From the NCBI RefSeq assembly GCF_018070575.1, contig NZ_JAGPXN010000003.1:186001-250000 (forward strand): DNA of 64,000 bases, in the 5' to 3' direction. Origin of the DNA: Micromonospora sp. C31 (GTDB lineage: Bacteria; Actinomycetota; Actinomycetes; Mycobacteriales; Micromonosporaceae). Each line of letters opens with the position of its first letter. The first letter of the stretch is position 1. A model generated the notes under the pieces. It had not been told where the DNA came from and searched no databases. It was given only the letters and a program-made list of their open reading frames with translations. This document shows positions 29,398 through 39,676 of the stretch, piece after piece. The translations under genes and the position numbers were made by a program.

Positions 29398-30338
29398 CCG
29401 CCGCCTTCGCCGCCGGCGGCGACCACCGTTCCCTGCCCGTTCCCGACGGTCTCGACGGCTCGCGGCTCGACCAGGCCGTGTCGCGGCTGTTCGGGCTGTC
29501 CCGCACCGCCGCCGCGGCCCTGGTCGACGCCGGCGACGCGCTGGTCGACGGGGTCGCCCGGCCCAACTCCCACCGGGTGAAGGCCGGCTCCTGGCTGGAG
29601 GTGACCCTGCCCGCGCCGGTCGCCCCGCCCACCGTGGTGCCGCAGGCGGTGCCCGGGCTGCGGGTGGTGTACGCCGACGACGACATCGTGGTGGTGGACA
29701 AGCCCGTCGGCGTCGCGGCCCACCCGAGCCCCGGCTGGACCGGCCCGACGGTGATCGGCGCGTTGGCTGCTGTCGGGCACCGCATCTCGACCAGCGGCGC
29801 CGCCGAGCGGCAGGGCGTGGTGCACCGGCTCGACGTGGGCACCACGGGCATCATGGTGGTGGCCAAGAGCGAGCAGGCGTACACGGCGTTGAAGCGCGCG
29901 TTCAAGTACCGCGAGGTGGAGAAGCGCTACCACGCGGTCGTGCAGGGCCACCTCGACCCGCTGCGCGGCACCGTCGACGCCCCGATCGACCGGCACCCCA
30001 CCCACGACTACCGCTGGGCGGTGGTCTCCGGCGGCAAGCCGAGCATCACCCACTACGACACCGTGGAGGCGTTCCCGGCGGCGAGCCTGGTCGACGTGCG
30101 GCTGGAGACCGGGCGTACGCACCAGATCCGGGTGCACTTCTCGACGCTGCGGCACCCGTGCGTGGGAGACCTCACCTACGGCGCGGACCCGACCCTGTCC
30201 GCCCGGCTCGGGCTGAGCAGGCAGTGGCTGCACGCCCGGTCGTTGAGCTTCCTGCACCCCCGCACCGGGGACGAGGTGCAGTTCGTCAGCGACTACCCTG
30301 ACGACCTGGACCGCGCGCTCGAGATCCTGCGCGACTGA
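29394..30338 (+). CDS. Ribosomal large-subunit pseudouridine synthase, RluD family
   Basis: 314-residue RluA/RluD-type enzyme. An N-terminal S4 RNA-binding domain covers about residues 16-80 ([34 protein letters not shown]). The catalytic domain contains [15 protein letters not shown] and the active-site motif [16 protein letters not shown], with nucleophilic Asp near residue 146. [11 protein letters not shown] follows. Closest to RluD, which modifies helix 69 of 23S rRNA; exact target uridines are not determinable here. Coupled to lspA. Confidence 0.93.
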   Translation: MTAAFAAGGDHRSLPVPDGLDGSRLDQAVSRLFGLSRTAAAALVDAGDALVDGVARPNSHRVKAGSWLEVTLPAPVAPPTVVPQAVPGLRVVYADDDIVVVDKPVGVAAHPSPGWTGPTVIGALAAVGHRISTSGAAERQGVVHRLDVGTTGIMVVAKSEQAYTALKRAFKYREVEKRYHAVVQGHLDPLRGTVDAPIDRHPTHDYRWAVVSGGKPSITHYDTVEAFPAASLVDVRLETGRTHQIRVHFSTLRHPCVGDLTYGADPTLSARLGLSRQWLHARSLSFLHPRTGDEVQFVSDYPDDLDRALEILRD

Positions 30339-30744
30339 GCGCCGTCCCGGCCGTGACGATCCGACGAGGGGAATCCCGCCCGTGCGCGTCGGCGACCCGC
30401 TGCGGCAGCCGGGACAGCGACCGCTGCCCCGACCGGTGGGCACGGTGACCCGGTTCGGCGGGGGCCGTGACCCGGGAACGCCCGGCGCCGCCGCGCCCGC
30501 CGGTGGGCGAAACGTCGGAACCCGCACCGGGCGTGGTGGACGCGTCACCGGGACCGGTCGGGCCGGCACCCGGCGTGACGCCGCCGGTGGCCCCGGCGAC
30601 CTCGGCATACGCCGGCCTCGGGGGCGCGGCGGGGCCAGGGCCGTGACCGCAGGAAGAACCGAAGGTGCGTAGACGGGTGTGGTCCGAATAGGGTTTCGTT
30701 CGTAGCCTGTCAGACGGGCATCGATGGCGCTGGGAGGGCGAGCC
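30339..30744. other. Gap between rluD and the MinD-like gene
   Basis: This 406-nt stretch holds no gene I can support. A GTG-started open frame at 30382-30672 is Gly/Arg/Pro-rich with no ribosome site or domain and is probably non-coding. TAGGGT (30689-30694) and TAGCCT (30703-30708) are candidate -10 elements for the downstream ATPase. Confidence 0.5.
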
Positions 30745-32349
30745 GTGGAGGGCAGCGAGACCGGCTGGGGGCGGCCGGCCGAACCAGCACCGCGGTGGCG
30801 GGCGCTGCTCGACCGGGCCCGGCACGGCGGTCGCACGGCCGAGCAGGCCGAGACCGACCGGCACGCCGACCCGCCGCCCCTCCCGCCGGAGCCGCTGCCG
30901 CGACGCCCGTCGGGCAACGGCTACGCCGCGCGGGTGCCGGCCATCGGGCGGGCGCCCGAGCCGCCGTACGTGCCGGAGCCCGGCCCGCCGCCCTACGGCG
31001 CGGAGTACGGCCGCCCGGTCGAGGCGGGCTACCGGGCCGAGGCCACCTACCGGGTGGAGCCGGCCTACCGGGTGGACCCGACCGAGCCCGCCTACCGCGT
31101 GGAACCGGAGTACCCACCGGAGCCCGGCTACCGGTCGGATCCGGTCGAGCCGTCCTACCGGTCGGATCCGGTCGAGCCCGTGTACCGGTCGGATCCGGTC
31201 GAGCCGTCCTACCGCGCCGAGCCGGAATACCCGGCCGAACCGCCGTACCGGGTCCCGACCCAGGCGCCGCCGCCCCGCGTCGAGTCCGAGCCGCGCCACG
31301 GCCCGGGGCCGATCGAGTCGCGCTACGCCCTGCTGGACAACGGCTACCGGCACGAGCCGCCCCCGGTCCGGTCCCGGTACGCGGTGCTCGACAACGGCTA
31401 CCGGTCCCAGTCCGCCCCTCAGGCCCCACCCCCTCAGGCCCCACCCCCGCCGGCCCCGCCGCCGCCCCCGCCCGCCGCGCCGGTGGCCGCCGACCAGGGC
31501 TACCCGGCGCACGTCGAGTGGCGCCCACGCGGCACGGAGAGCGCGCTGGAGCGCGCCGCCGGGGTGCTGCGCCGCGACCTGGGCACCCCCCGGGTGCTCG
31601 CGTTCGCCAACCCGAAGGGCGGCGTGCACAAGACCACCGCCACCGTCCTGGCCGCGGCGACCGTCGGCAGCGTACGCGGGCGTGGCGTGCTGGCCTGGGA
31701 CGACAACGAGCTGCGCGGCACGCTCGGGCTGCGCGCGGGCAGCGCCCGGCACGCCCGGACCATCCGGCACCTGGTCAGCGATCTCGCGCACGTGGAGATC
31801 AAGGAGGGGCCCGAGCTGCTGGAGCACCTGGACGACTACCTGCGGCACGCCTCCGACGGTTCGTACGACGTGCTGGCCGGCGAGGAGAGCCCGCGGTTCG
31901 CCCAGCGGCTCGACCAGTTCACCGTCCGGCGGGTGCTGGAGCTGCTGCGGCGCACCCACGACGTGGTCTGCGTCGACACGGGCAACAACGTGGAGAGCGC
32001 CAACTGGCGCACCGTCATGCAGGCGGCGGACCAGCTCGTGGTGACCACCGTGCCGCGGGAGGACGCCGCGTTCAGCGCCGACTGGATGCTGGACCTGCTG
32101 CACGAGGTGGGCATGGGGGAGCTGGCCGACAACGCGGTCACCCTGATCTCCTGTCCCACGCCGGGCCGCTCGCCGTTGCAGGACGACCTGGAGCGGCACT
32201 TCGCCACGCGCACCCGGGCCGTCGCCGTGGTGCCGTACGACCCGGCGCTGGAGACCGGCTCCTCGATCGAGTACCACCAGCTTCAGCAGGAGACCCGGCA
32301 GGCGTGGTTGACGGCCGCCGCGGCGATGCTGGAGCCGTTCGCCCGGTGA
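30745..32349 (+). CDS. MinD/ParA-like ATPase with Tyr/Pro-rich repeat N-terminus
   Basis: 534 residues. The first 245 or so are disordered and rich in Pro, Tyr, Arg and Glu, with YR-x-(E/D)P-type repeats including three perfect 9-residue units. The C-terminal 280 residues are a SIMIBI ATPase: deviant Walker A KGGVHKT at 291-297 (His where Gly is usual), Walker A'-like WDDNELRGTLG, and a switch segment VVCVDTGNNVESANW. The architecture resembles the EspI/MinD-like proteins of mycobacterial ESX loci, but no ESX genes are nearby. GTG 30745 is chosen for GGGAGGG 6 nt upstream; ATG 30724 has none. Confidence 0.85.
   Translation: MEGSETGWGRPAEPAPRWRALLDRARHGGRTAEQAETDRHADPPPLPPEPLPRRPSGNGYAARVPAIGRAPEPPYVPEPGPPPYGAEYGRPVEAGYRAEATYRVEPAYRVDPTEPAYRVEPEYPPEPGYRSDPVEPSYRSDPVEPVYRSDPVEPSYRAEPEYPAEPPYRVPTQAPPPRVESEPRHGPGPIESRYALLDNGYRHEPPPVRSRYAVLDNGYRSQSAPQAPPPQAPPPPAPPPPPPAAPVAADQGYPAHVEWRPRGTESALERAAGVLRRDLGTPRVLAFANPKGGVHKTTATVLAAATVGSVRGRGVLAWDDNELRGTLGLRAGSARHARTIRHLVSDLAHVEIKEGPELLEHLDDYLRHASDGSYDVLAGEESPRFAQRLDQFTVRRVLELLRRTHDVVCVDTGNNVESANWRTVMQAADQLVVTTVPREDAAFSADWMLDLLHEVGMGELADNAVTLISCPTPGRSPLQDDLERHFATRTRAVAVVPYDPALETGSSIEYHQLQQETRQAWLTAAAAMLEPFAR
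31129..31209 (+). repeat. 27-bp tandem repeat (three units) inside the MinD-like gene
   Basis: Three consecutive 27-bp units at 31129-31155, 31156-31182 and 31183-31209 encode YRSDPVEPS, YRSDPVEPV and YRSDPVEPS. The DNA is nearly identical between units, including synonymous positions, which points to recent tandem duplication. Degenerate relatives flank the array on both sides. Confidence 0.9.
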
Positions 32350-32405
32350 GCGGGTGTGCCGCCACCGACCACCCACGCCGCCCACCGGCCTGAGAGGATC
32401 ACCGG

Positions 32406-33176
32406 GTGAGCGCGGACACCCCCGAACCCGACCGGCCCGACCGCCCACCGTACGGCGGTCCGGTGGAACACGGTGCCGGCGCCGACCTCGGTTACGCCGC
32501 CGGCTACCCGCGTGCGCCGGTGGAGCCGGACCTGCCGCGCGGGCGGGCGGTCCGCCTCGCCCTGCTGGCGGTGCTCGCGTCGAGCGTGCTGGGGGTCCCG
32601 CTCGGGCTGCTCTGGGCCGCGCTCGCGCCGGACACCCCGGTGCTCAAGGTCGCCGACGGGGCGATCTACACCGAGCCGCAGCCGGAACAGCCGATCGCCG
32701 CCGACGGCTGGTTCAGCCTGCTGGGGCTGGGCTTCGGGGTGCTCGTCGCGCTCGTGCTGTGGTTCCTGCTGCGCCGGGTACGGGGGCCGGTCGGCCTGCT
32801 CGCCGCCGTGCTCGGCGCCTTCGGCGCGGCGCTGGTCGCCTGGCAGGTCGGCCGGCGGATGGGGCTGGCCGGCTACGAGCGGCTGCTGGAGAACGCCCCG
32901 GTGGGTCGGGCCTTCGACAAGCCGGCCGACCTGCGGGCGGGCGGGATCGAGTGGGTGCTCGGCGTGCTGCCGGTGCCGCACGGCAACCTGCTGCTGCCCG
33001 CGTTCGGCGCGGCCGTGACGTACACCCTGCTGGCCGGCTGGTCGCGCTGGCCGTCGCTGCGTCCGGAGCGCGAGCCCGGCGAGCCGGGGGTCAGTTGGGG
33101 GCCGGCGGGGACGCCAGTTCCGCCAGTGGCACCGGAACCGCCCGCACCTGGCGCAACAGCGCCGCCTCACGGTTGA
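32406..33176 (+). CDS. DUF2567-like actinobacterial membrane protein
   Basis: 256 residues with four hydrophobic segments: about 49-72, 103-122, 127-148 and 198-216. A polar Pro-rich N-terminus precedes them and a Pro-rich tail follows. The layout and motifs (LGLLWAALAPDTPVLKVADGAIYTEPQPEQPIAADGWF, with the second and third helices next) fit the actinobacterial DUF2567 family of unknown function. GTG 32406 follows GAGGAT by 6 nt, possibly leaderless. Its last 86 bases overlap the 3' end of the convergent Lon-domain gene. Confidence 0.82.
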   Translation: MSADTPEPDRPDRPPYGGPVEHGAGADLGYAAGYPRAPVEPDLPRGRAVRLALLAVLASSVLGVPLGLLWAALAPDTPVLKVADGAIYTEPQPEQPIAADGWFSLLGLGFGVLVALVLWFLLRRVRGPVGLLAAVLGAFGAALVAWQVGRRMGLAGYERLLENAPVGRAFDKPADLRAGGIEWVLGVLPVPHGNLLLPAFGAAVTYTLLAGWSRWPSLRPEREPGEPGVSWGPAGTPVPPVAPEPPAPGATAPPHG

Positions 33177-33792
33177 GCAGGCGCAGTTCCGCGCGGAGTC
33201 GGGCGGCGGTGTCGTCGATGGCGAGCAGCCGCTGCCGGTCGGCCACGGTCAGCACGGCCGTCGCGGCCACCAGGTGCGACAGCACCGTCGGGTCCTCCGG
33301 CAGCTGCTCGGAGAGCTCCTCGGGGTCGGCGCGGATCAGGCCCAGGTACTGCCGGAAGACCGAGATCACCCGGGCGGCGAGCAGGTCGGCGACCTCGTCG
33401 GGCCCGCCCGGCTCGGGCAGCCACTCCACGTCGGCGGTCAGGTAGGGCTCGGCGGCCCGGTCCACGCCGGCGATGCGGAACCTGCGCTTGCCCACCGTGA
33501 CGATGTCGAAGCCGCCGTCGGGGCGCTCGGTGACCTGCCGCAGCTCGGCGGTGCAGCCCACCTCGTGCAGGGTGACGTCGCCGTCGGGCAGGGGCTGGCC
33601 GTCCGGCCCGGTCGGGGCGACCTCCCAGCCGGCCCGGATGGCCACCACGCCGAACTCGCGCGGGGCGTCCTCGGGCAGCGAGACCAGGTGTCGGACCAGG
33701 GCGCGGTAGCGCTCCTCGAATATGTGCAGGGGCAGCACCAGGCCGGGAAAGAGGACCGTTCCGAGCGGAAACACCGGCAGCCGCGCAGTCAC
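33091..33792 (-). CDS. Lon N-terminal (LON substrate-binding) domain protein
   Basis: 233-residue stand-alone Lon N-domain (PUA-like) protein without ATPase or protease domains. Typical beginning LPVFPLGTVLFPGLVLPLHIFEERYRALV, followed by FGVVAIRAG, VGCTAELRQVTERPDGGFDIVTVGKRRFRI and a helical C-terminal half. It may act as an adaptor or substrate-binding protein; the role in actinobacteria is unclear. GTG 33792 lies 6 nt after TAGGCT on its strand, suggesting leaderless transcription. Convergent overlap of 86 bp with the DUF2567 gene. Confidence 0.9.
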   Translation of the reverse strand: MTARLPVFPLGTVLFPGLVLPLHIFEERYRALVRHLVSLPEDAPREFGVVAIRAGWEVAPTGPDGQPLPDGDVTLHEVGCTAELRQVTERPDGGFDIVTVGKRRFRIAGVDRAAEPYLTADVEWLPEPGGPDEVADLLAARVISVFRQYLGLIRADPEELSEQLPEDPTVLSHLVAATAVLTVADRQRLLAIDDTAARLRAELRLLNREAALLRQVRAVPVPLAELASPPAPN

Positions 33793-33898
33793 GCCCCGAG
33801 CCTAGCCCGATCCCGGCGCGACGGCGTGTCCCGGCTCACCGTCCCGGCGTACGGGCGGCGCCGGTCGCCGTCCGGACGGGCCGCCTAGACTCGCAAGG

Positions 33899-36346
<2,448 letters not shown>

Positions 36347-36347
<1 letters not shown>

Positions 36348-36406
36348 TGGGAGCGCGAGGAGCGAGCTCGCGAGACCCGCAGTCGCGACCGAAAGGCAGG
36401 CAATGA
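36347..36406 (+). repeat. Relay cassette copy A (hisC-hisB junction)
   Basis: A divergent copy of the dispersed cassette: GAGCGCGAGGAGCG, then CCCGCAGTCGCGA and a CCGAAAGG end, followed by a short spacer. GTG 36347 shares its G with the hisC TAG; a 19-codon frame ends in TGA 36404-36406, overlapping the hisB ATG at 36403. Because of small indels it is read in a different frame from copies B and C, so the encoded peptide is not conserved while the overlaps are. AAAGG serves as the hisB ribosome site. Confidence 0.7.
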
Positions 36407-37014
36407 GCCGGACCGCCCGCGTGGAGCGGATCACCAAGGAGACGAAGGTCCTCGTCGAGATCGACCTCGACGGCACCGGCCGCGCCGAGATCGGCACCGG
36501 CGTCGGCTTCTACGACCACATGCTGCACCAGATCGCCCGGCACGGGGGCTTCGACCTGACCGTGCGCACCGTGGGCGACCTGGAGATCGACGCCCACCAC
36601 ACGATGGAGGACACGGCGCTGGCCCTGGGCGCCGCGTTCGACCAGGCGCTGGGGGACAAGGCCGGCATCCGGCGGTACGGCTCGGCCACCGTCCCGATGG
36701 ACGAGGTCCTCGTCCGGGCCGCGGTCGACCTGTCCGGCCGCCCGTACGTGGTGCACGACGAGCCGGTGCTGGCGCCGTACATCGGACCGGTCTACCCGAC
36801 CAGCATGACCCGGCACATCTGGGAGTCCTTCGGCCAGGCGGCCCGGATCACCCTGCACGTGGACGTGCTGCGGGCGGCCCGTCCGGGCGGCCACCCGGAC
36901 GCCCACCACGTGGTGGAGGCGCAGTTCAAGGCGGTCTCCCGCGCGCTGCGCGAGGCCACGGCGGTCGACCCGCGCGCGGCGGGCGCCATCCCCAGCACGA
37001 AGGGAGCCCTGTGA
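36403..37014 (+). CDS. hisB: Imidazoleglycerol-phosphate dehydratase
   Basis: 203-residue manganese enzyme, monofunctional (no phosphatase domain). Metal-binding and catalytic motifs are GVGFYDHMLHQIARHGGFD, DAHHTMEDTALALG near residue 66 and the repeat-related DAHHVVEAQFKAVSRALR near 166. It converts IGP to imidazole-acetol phosphate for HisC. It is joined to both neighbours by relay cassettes: copy A upstream and copies B1-B2 downstream. Confidence 0.97.
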   Translation: MSRTARVERITKETKVLVEIDLDGTGRAEIGTGVGFYDHMLHQIARHGGFDLTVRTVGDLEIDAHHTMEDTALALGAAFDQALGDKAGIRRYGSATVPMDEVLVRAAVDLSGRPYVVHDEPVLAPYIGPVYPTSMTRHIWESFGQAARITLHVDVLRAARPGGHPDAHHVVEAQFKAVSRALREATAVDPRAAGAIPSTKGAL

Positions 37015-37079
37015 GCGTGAGCGCGAGGAACGCAGCGCAGCGGAGTCCCGCAGTCGCGAGCGGAAGGTTGGCCCGGTGA
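37011..37079 (+). repeat. Relay cassette copy B1 (after hisB)
   Basis: The 51-bp core is 37017-37067 (GTGAGCGCGAGGAACGCAGC ... GCGGAAGG) followed by an 8-nt spacer. A reading frame from GTG 37011, overlapping the hisB stop, runs 22 codons to TGA 37077-37079, which overlaps GTG 37076 of copy B2. B1 and B2 cores differ at one base in 51 and have a 59-bp period. The end of the core supplies a GGAAGG ribosome site 8 nt before the next start. Confidence 0.8.
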
Positions 37080-37135
37080 GCGCGAGGAACGCAGCGCAGC
37101 GGAGTCCCGCAGTCGCGAGCGGAGGGCGGATCTGA
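37076..37135 (+). repeat. Relay cassette copy B2 (before the small membrane gene)
   Basis: Core 37076-37126, 8-nt spacer, then ATG 37135 of the small membrane gene. Its 19-codon frame starts at GTG 37076 and ends at TGA 37133-37135, overlapping that ATG by one base (TGATG). The GCGGAGGG end of the core acts as the ribosome site for the next gene. Confidence 0.8.
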
Positions 37136-37308
37136 TGGGCCGGGTGCTGCCGTCGTTGCTGCTGATCCTGGCCGGCGTGCTGGTGGGCGGGGCGTGGTCG
37201 TTGCACAGGCAGGCCGCGCCGCGTGGCGCCGTGGTCGTCACCGCGCTGCTCGCCGTCCTGGCCACGGCCGCCGGCGTGCTCTGGATGCTGCCGGGGGAGG
37301 GCGCGTGA
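37135..37308 (+). CDS. Small two-helix membrane protein in the his operon
   Basis: 57 residues with two hydrophobic segments, LPSLLLILAGVLVGGAWSL (5-23) and VVVTALLAVLATAAGVLWML (33-52), joined by the short polar loop HRQAAPRGA. It lies between hisB and hisH, with a ribosome site GGAGGGCGG 8 nt before its ATG. I do not recognise a family. Its place in the operon and the relay ORFs on both sides argue that it is translated. Function unknown. Confidence 0.7.
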   Translation: MGRVLPSLLLILAGVLVGGAWSLHRQAAPRGAVVVTALLAVLATAAGVLWMLPGEGA

Positions 37309-37367
37309 GCGGGCGGATGGTGCGACGGCGTCCCGCCGCCGCCGGCCGGCGGGTGGTGACGGCATGA
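37305..37367 (+). other. Relay mini-ORF bridging the small membrane gene and hisH
   Basis: GTG 37305 overlaps the upstream stop (GTGA). Twenty codons later TGA 37365-37367 overlaps the hisH ATG at 37364 (ATGA). The length equals that of the hisD-hisC relay (63 nt). The sequence is Arg/Ala-rich and not clearly related to the repeated cassette. Confidence 0.4.
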
Positions 37368-37996
37368 GCCGCGTGGCGGTGCTCGACTACGGGTCGGGCA
37401 ACCTGCGCTCGGCGGAGCGGGCCCTGGCCCGGGCCGGCGCGGACGTGACGGTGACCGACGACCTGGTCGCCGCCGCCGAGGCGGACGGGCTGGTGGTGCC
37501 GGGCGTGGGCGCGTTCGCCGCCTGCATGGCCGGGATCGAGGCGCTCGGCGCCGGCCCGGTGATCGCCGAGCGGGTGGCCGCCGGCCGGCCGGTGCTGGGC
37601 ATCTGCGTGGGCATGCAGGTGCTCTTCGAGCACGGCGCCGAGCACGGGGTGGTGACGAAGGGCCTCGGGCTGCTGCCCGGCGGGGTGACCAGGCTGGCCG
37701 CCGCCCGACTGCCGCACATGGGCTGGAACACGGTCGCGGCGCCGGCGGGTTCGGTGCTCTTCGCCGGCCTGCCCGCCGACAGCCGGTTCTACTTCGTGCA
37801 CTCGTACGGGGTGGGGGACCCGGGCGCGCTGGCGGGGGCCGGCGCCACGGTCACCACCGCCCACCACGGGACGGATTTCGTGGCGGCCGTGGAGCGGGGC
37901 CCGCTCTGCGCCGCGCAGTTCCACCCGGAGAAGTCCGCCGACACCGGTGCCGCGCTGCTGCGCAACTGGCTGGCCACGCTGTCCACCGGTGGCTGA
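37364..37996 (+). CDS. hisH: Imidazole glycerol phosphate synthase, glutaminase subunit
   Basis: 210-residue class I glutamine amidotransferase feeding ammonia to HisF. The catalytic triad is visible: Cys81 in PVLGICVGMQVLFEHG, His187 and Glu189 in QFHPEKS. N-terminal VAVLDYGSGNLRSAERAL and VPGVGAFAACM are typical. Its synthase partner hisF is 3.6 kb away beyond the ohr genes, so the two subunits are not translated from adjacent frames here. Confidence 0.97.
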   Translation: MSRVAVLDYGSGNLRSAERALARAGADVTVTDDLVAAAEADGLVVPGVGAFAACMAGIEALGAGPVIAERVAAGRPVLGICVGMQVLFEHGAEHGVVTKGLGLLPGGVTRLAAARLPHMGWNTVAAPAGSVLFAGLPADSRFYFVHSYGVGDPGALAGAGATVTTAHHGTDFVAAVERGPLCAAQFHPEKSADTGAALLRNWLATLSTGG

Positions 37997-38095
37997 GCGT
38001 CGCCGCGGTGCGGTGGGCCCGCTCCGACCCGCCGCCGGTAGTGTTCCTGCGCGTCGGCAGTCACCCGGCCGGCCGCGTCGCCGACGGGGCACGTC

Positions 38096-38419
38096 GTGAG
38101 CAAGGAGCGGGCCCGCCGCCGGGCGGCCCGGGAGGCGCAGGCCGCCCGGGAACGGGTCGTGCGTGAGCGCCGGTCGGCCCGGCGCTCACGTCGCCGGGCG
38201 CTGGTCCGCCGGTTGACGCCGTCGCTGCGCCGGGGGCGGACGGGCCGGCTGCCTCGGCACAGCCGTGGCGAACGTGCCGCCATCGTGCTGCTGACGCTGG
38301 CGGCGATGGCGCTGATCTGGACGTTCGTCGACGATCTGGCGCTGCGGATCGCGCTGGTCGTGCTGTTGCTGCTCGTACTGCCGGCGATCGTGGTGATCGC
38401 CCTGGACCGTCGCACCTGA
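38096..38419 (+). CDS. Basic two-helix membrane protein, unknown
   Basis: 107 residues. The first 60 are extremely basic ([30 protein letters not shown]), then two hydrophobic segments (about 62-80 and 83-101) and a short tail. It lies between hisH and priA with a GTG start and no strong ribosome site. The charge distribution suggests a cytoplasmic nucleic-acid- or lipid-facing tail on a membrane hairpin. I do not recognise a characterised family. Confidence 0.72.
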   Translation: MSKERARRRAAREAQAARERVVRERRSARRSRRRALVRRLTPSLRRGRTGRLPRHSRGERAAIVLLTLAAMALIWTFVDDLALRIALVVLLLLVLPAIVVIALDRRT

Positions 38420-38436
38420 ATTCGAGGAGAAACACC

Positions 38437-39162
38437 GTGAGCCTCACCCTGTTGCCCGCCGTGGACGTCGCCGACGGCCAGGCCGTCCGGCTCGTGCAGG
38501 GCGCCGCCGGCAGCGAGACGACGTACGGCGACCCGCTGGAGGCCGCGCTGGCCTGGCAGCGGGACGGCGCCGAGTGGATCCACCTGGTCGACCTCGACGC
38601 CGCGTTCGGCCGGGGCTCCAACGCGCACCTGCTGGCCGAGGTGGTGCGGCAGCTCGACGTGAAGGTGGAGCTGTCCGGCGGCATCCGCGACGACGAGTCG
38701 TTGCACGCCGCACTCGGCACGGGCGCGGCCCGGGTGAACATCGGCACCGCCGCCCTGGAGGACCCCGTCTGGTGCGACCGGGTGTGCGGGGAGTACGGCG
38801 ACCGGGTGGCGATCGGGCTGGACGTGCGGGGTCGTACCCTCTCGGCCCGGGGCTGGACGCGCGACGGCGGCGACCTCTTCGAGGTGCTGGAGCGGCTGGA
38901 CAAGGCGGGTGCGACGCGCTACGTCGTCACCGACATCACCAAGGACGGCACCATGCGCGGGCCGAACCTGGACCTGCTGCGCGAGGTCTGCGCCCGCACC
39001 GACGCCCCGGTGATCGCCTCCGGCGGGGTCTCCACGCTGGACGACCTGCGGGCGCTGGCCACGCTGGAGCCGCTCGGGGTGGAGGGCGTGATCGCCGGCA
39101 AGGCGCTGTACGCGGGCGCCTTCACGGTGGCGCAGGCGCTGGAGACCCTGGCCGCGGCGTGA
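38437..39162 (+). CDS. priA: Bifunctional HisA/TrpF isomerase PriA
   Basis: 241-residue (beta-alpha)8 barrel. The actinobacterial enzyme isomerises both ProFAR (histidine) and PRA (tryptophan), replacing TrpF. Catalytic Asp10 is in [18 protein letters not shown]; the second acid is in [15 protein letters not shown]; phosphate loops are [12 protein letters not shown] and [13 protein letters not shown] with [16 protein letters not shown] precedes the GTG. No separate trpF is present in the trp block here, consistent with a dual role. Overlaps ridA by 4 bp. Confidence 0.95.
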   Translation: MSLTLLPAVDVADGQAVRLVQGAAGSETTYGDPLEAALAWQRDGAEWIHLVDLDAAFGRGSNAHLLAEVVRQLDVKVELSGGIRDDESLHAALGTGAARVNIGTAALEDPVWCDRVCGEYGDRVAIGLDVRGRTLSARGWTRDGGDLFEVLERLDKAGATRYVVTDITKDGTMRGPNLDLLREVCARTDAPVIASGGVSTLDDLRALATLEPLGVEGVIAGKALYAGAFTVAQALETLAAA

Positions 39163-39548
39163 CCGTCACGCGGCTCGGTTCGGGCGGCCCGTGGGAGTCG
39201 CTGTACGGCTACTGCCGGGTGGTCCGGGCCGGCGACCTGGCCGTGACGGCGGGCTGCACCTCCACGGTGGACGGCACGGTCACCCACGTCGGTGACGCGG
39301 CTGCGCAGACCGCCCAGGCGCTGCGGATCGGGCTGGACGCGCTGGCCGAGGTGGGCGCGGAGCCCGGCGACGTCGTGCGGACCCGGATGTACGTGACGGA
39401 CCGGACGTACGCCGACGAGGTGGGCCGGGCGCACAACGCGGTCTTCGGCGCGGTCCGCCCGGCGGCCACCATGGTGGTGGTGGCCGGCCTGCTGCACCCG
39501 GACCACCTGGTCGAGGTGGAGCTGGAGGCCTATCTCGGCGACCGCTGA
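39159..39548 (+). CDS. RidA/YjgF-family protein lacking the catalytic arginine
   Basis: 129-residue Rid-fold protein coupled to priA by GTGA. The family body is clear ([61 protein letters not shown] and the final [11 protein letters not shown]). The Arg that binds the imine carboxylate in true RidA (VARLP) is replaced by Gly (VVAGLLHPD). Classic 2-aminoacrylate deaminase activity is therefore doubtful; it probably belongs to one of the Rid subfamilies without deaminase activity. Confidence 0.88.
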   Translation: MTVTRLGSGGPWESLYGYCRVVRAGDLAVTAGCTSTVDGTVTHVGDAAAQTAQALRIGLDALAEVGAEPGDVVRTRMYVTDRTYADEVGRAHNAVFGAVRPAATMVVVAGLLHPDHLVEVELEAYLGDR

Positions 39549-39641
39549 ACCGGTCGGCGGTGGCGTCGGCGGCGGTGGCGGCGGTCGTGGTCGCGTCCCG
39601 TCGGGGCGGCGGTAGCGGCGGTCACCGCCCACCCCGATCGG

Positions 39642-39670
39642 TTGTGCGCAATACAATTGCGCGCTACGGT
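39642..39670 (+). promoter_or_regulatory. ohrR promoter with OhrR-type operator
   Basis: TTGTGC (39642-39647), 17-nt spacer and TACGGT (39665-39670) form the promoter, 6 nt before the ohrR GTG. The perfect inverted repeat GCGCAAT-ACA-ATTGCGC (39646-39662) fills the spacer and contains the TACAATT core seen in OhrR operators. Reduced OhrR would block polymerase; peroxide oxidation of its cysteine would release it. Confidence 0.75.
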
Positions 39671-39676
39671 TTCCCG

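Noticed and set aside
30382..30672. A 96-codon plus-strand frame between rluD and the MinD-like gene
   Set aside because: Gly/Arg/Pro-rich, no ribosome site, no recognisable domain; treated as intergenic.
31129..31209. 27-bp repeats as a regulatory iteron array
   Set aside because: They are in frame with 9-residue protein repeats inside a clear coding region.
30286..32448. A 720-codon minus-strand frame opposite the MinD-like gene
   Set aside because: Antisense shadow: no domain, no ribosome site, composition mirrors the Pro/Tyr repeat on the plus strand.
37011..37135. Relay cassette as a conserved toxin, leader peptide or insertion-sequence end
   Set aside because: No hydrophobic peptide, no amino-acid run for attenuation, no target-site duplication or transposase; copy A encodes a different peptide.
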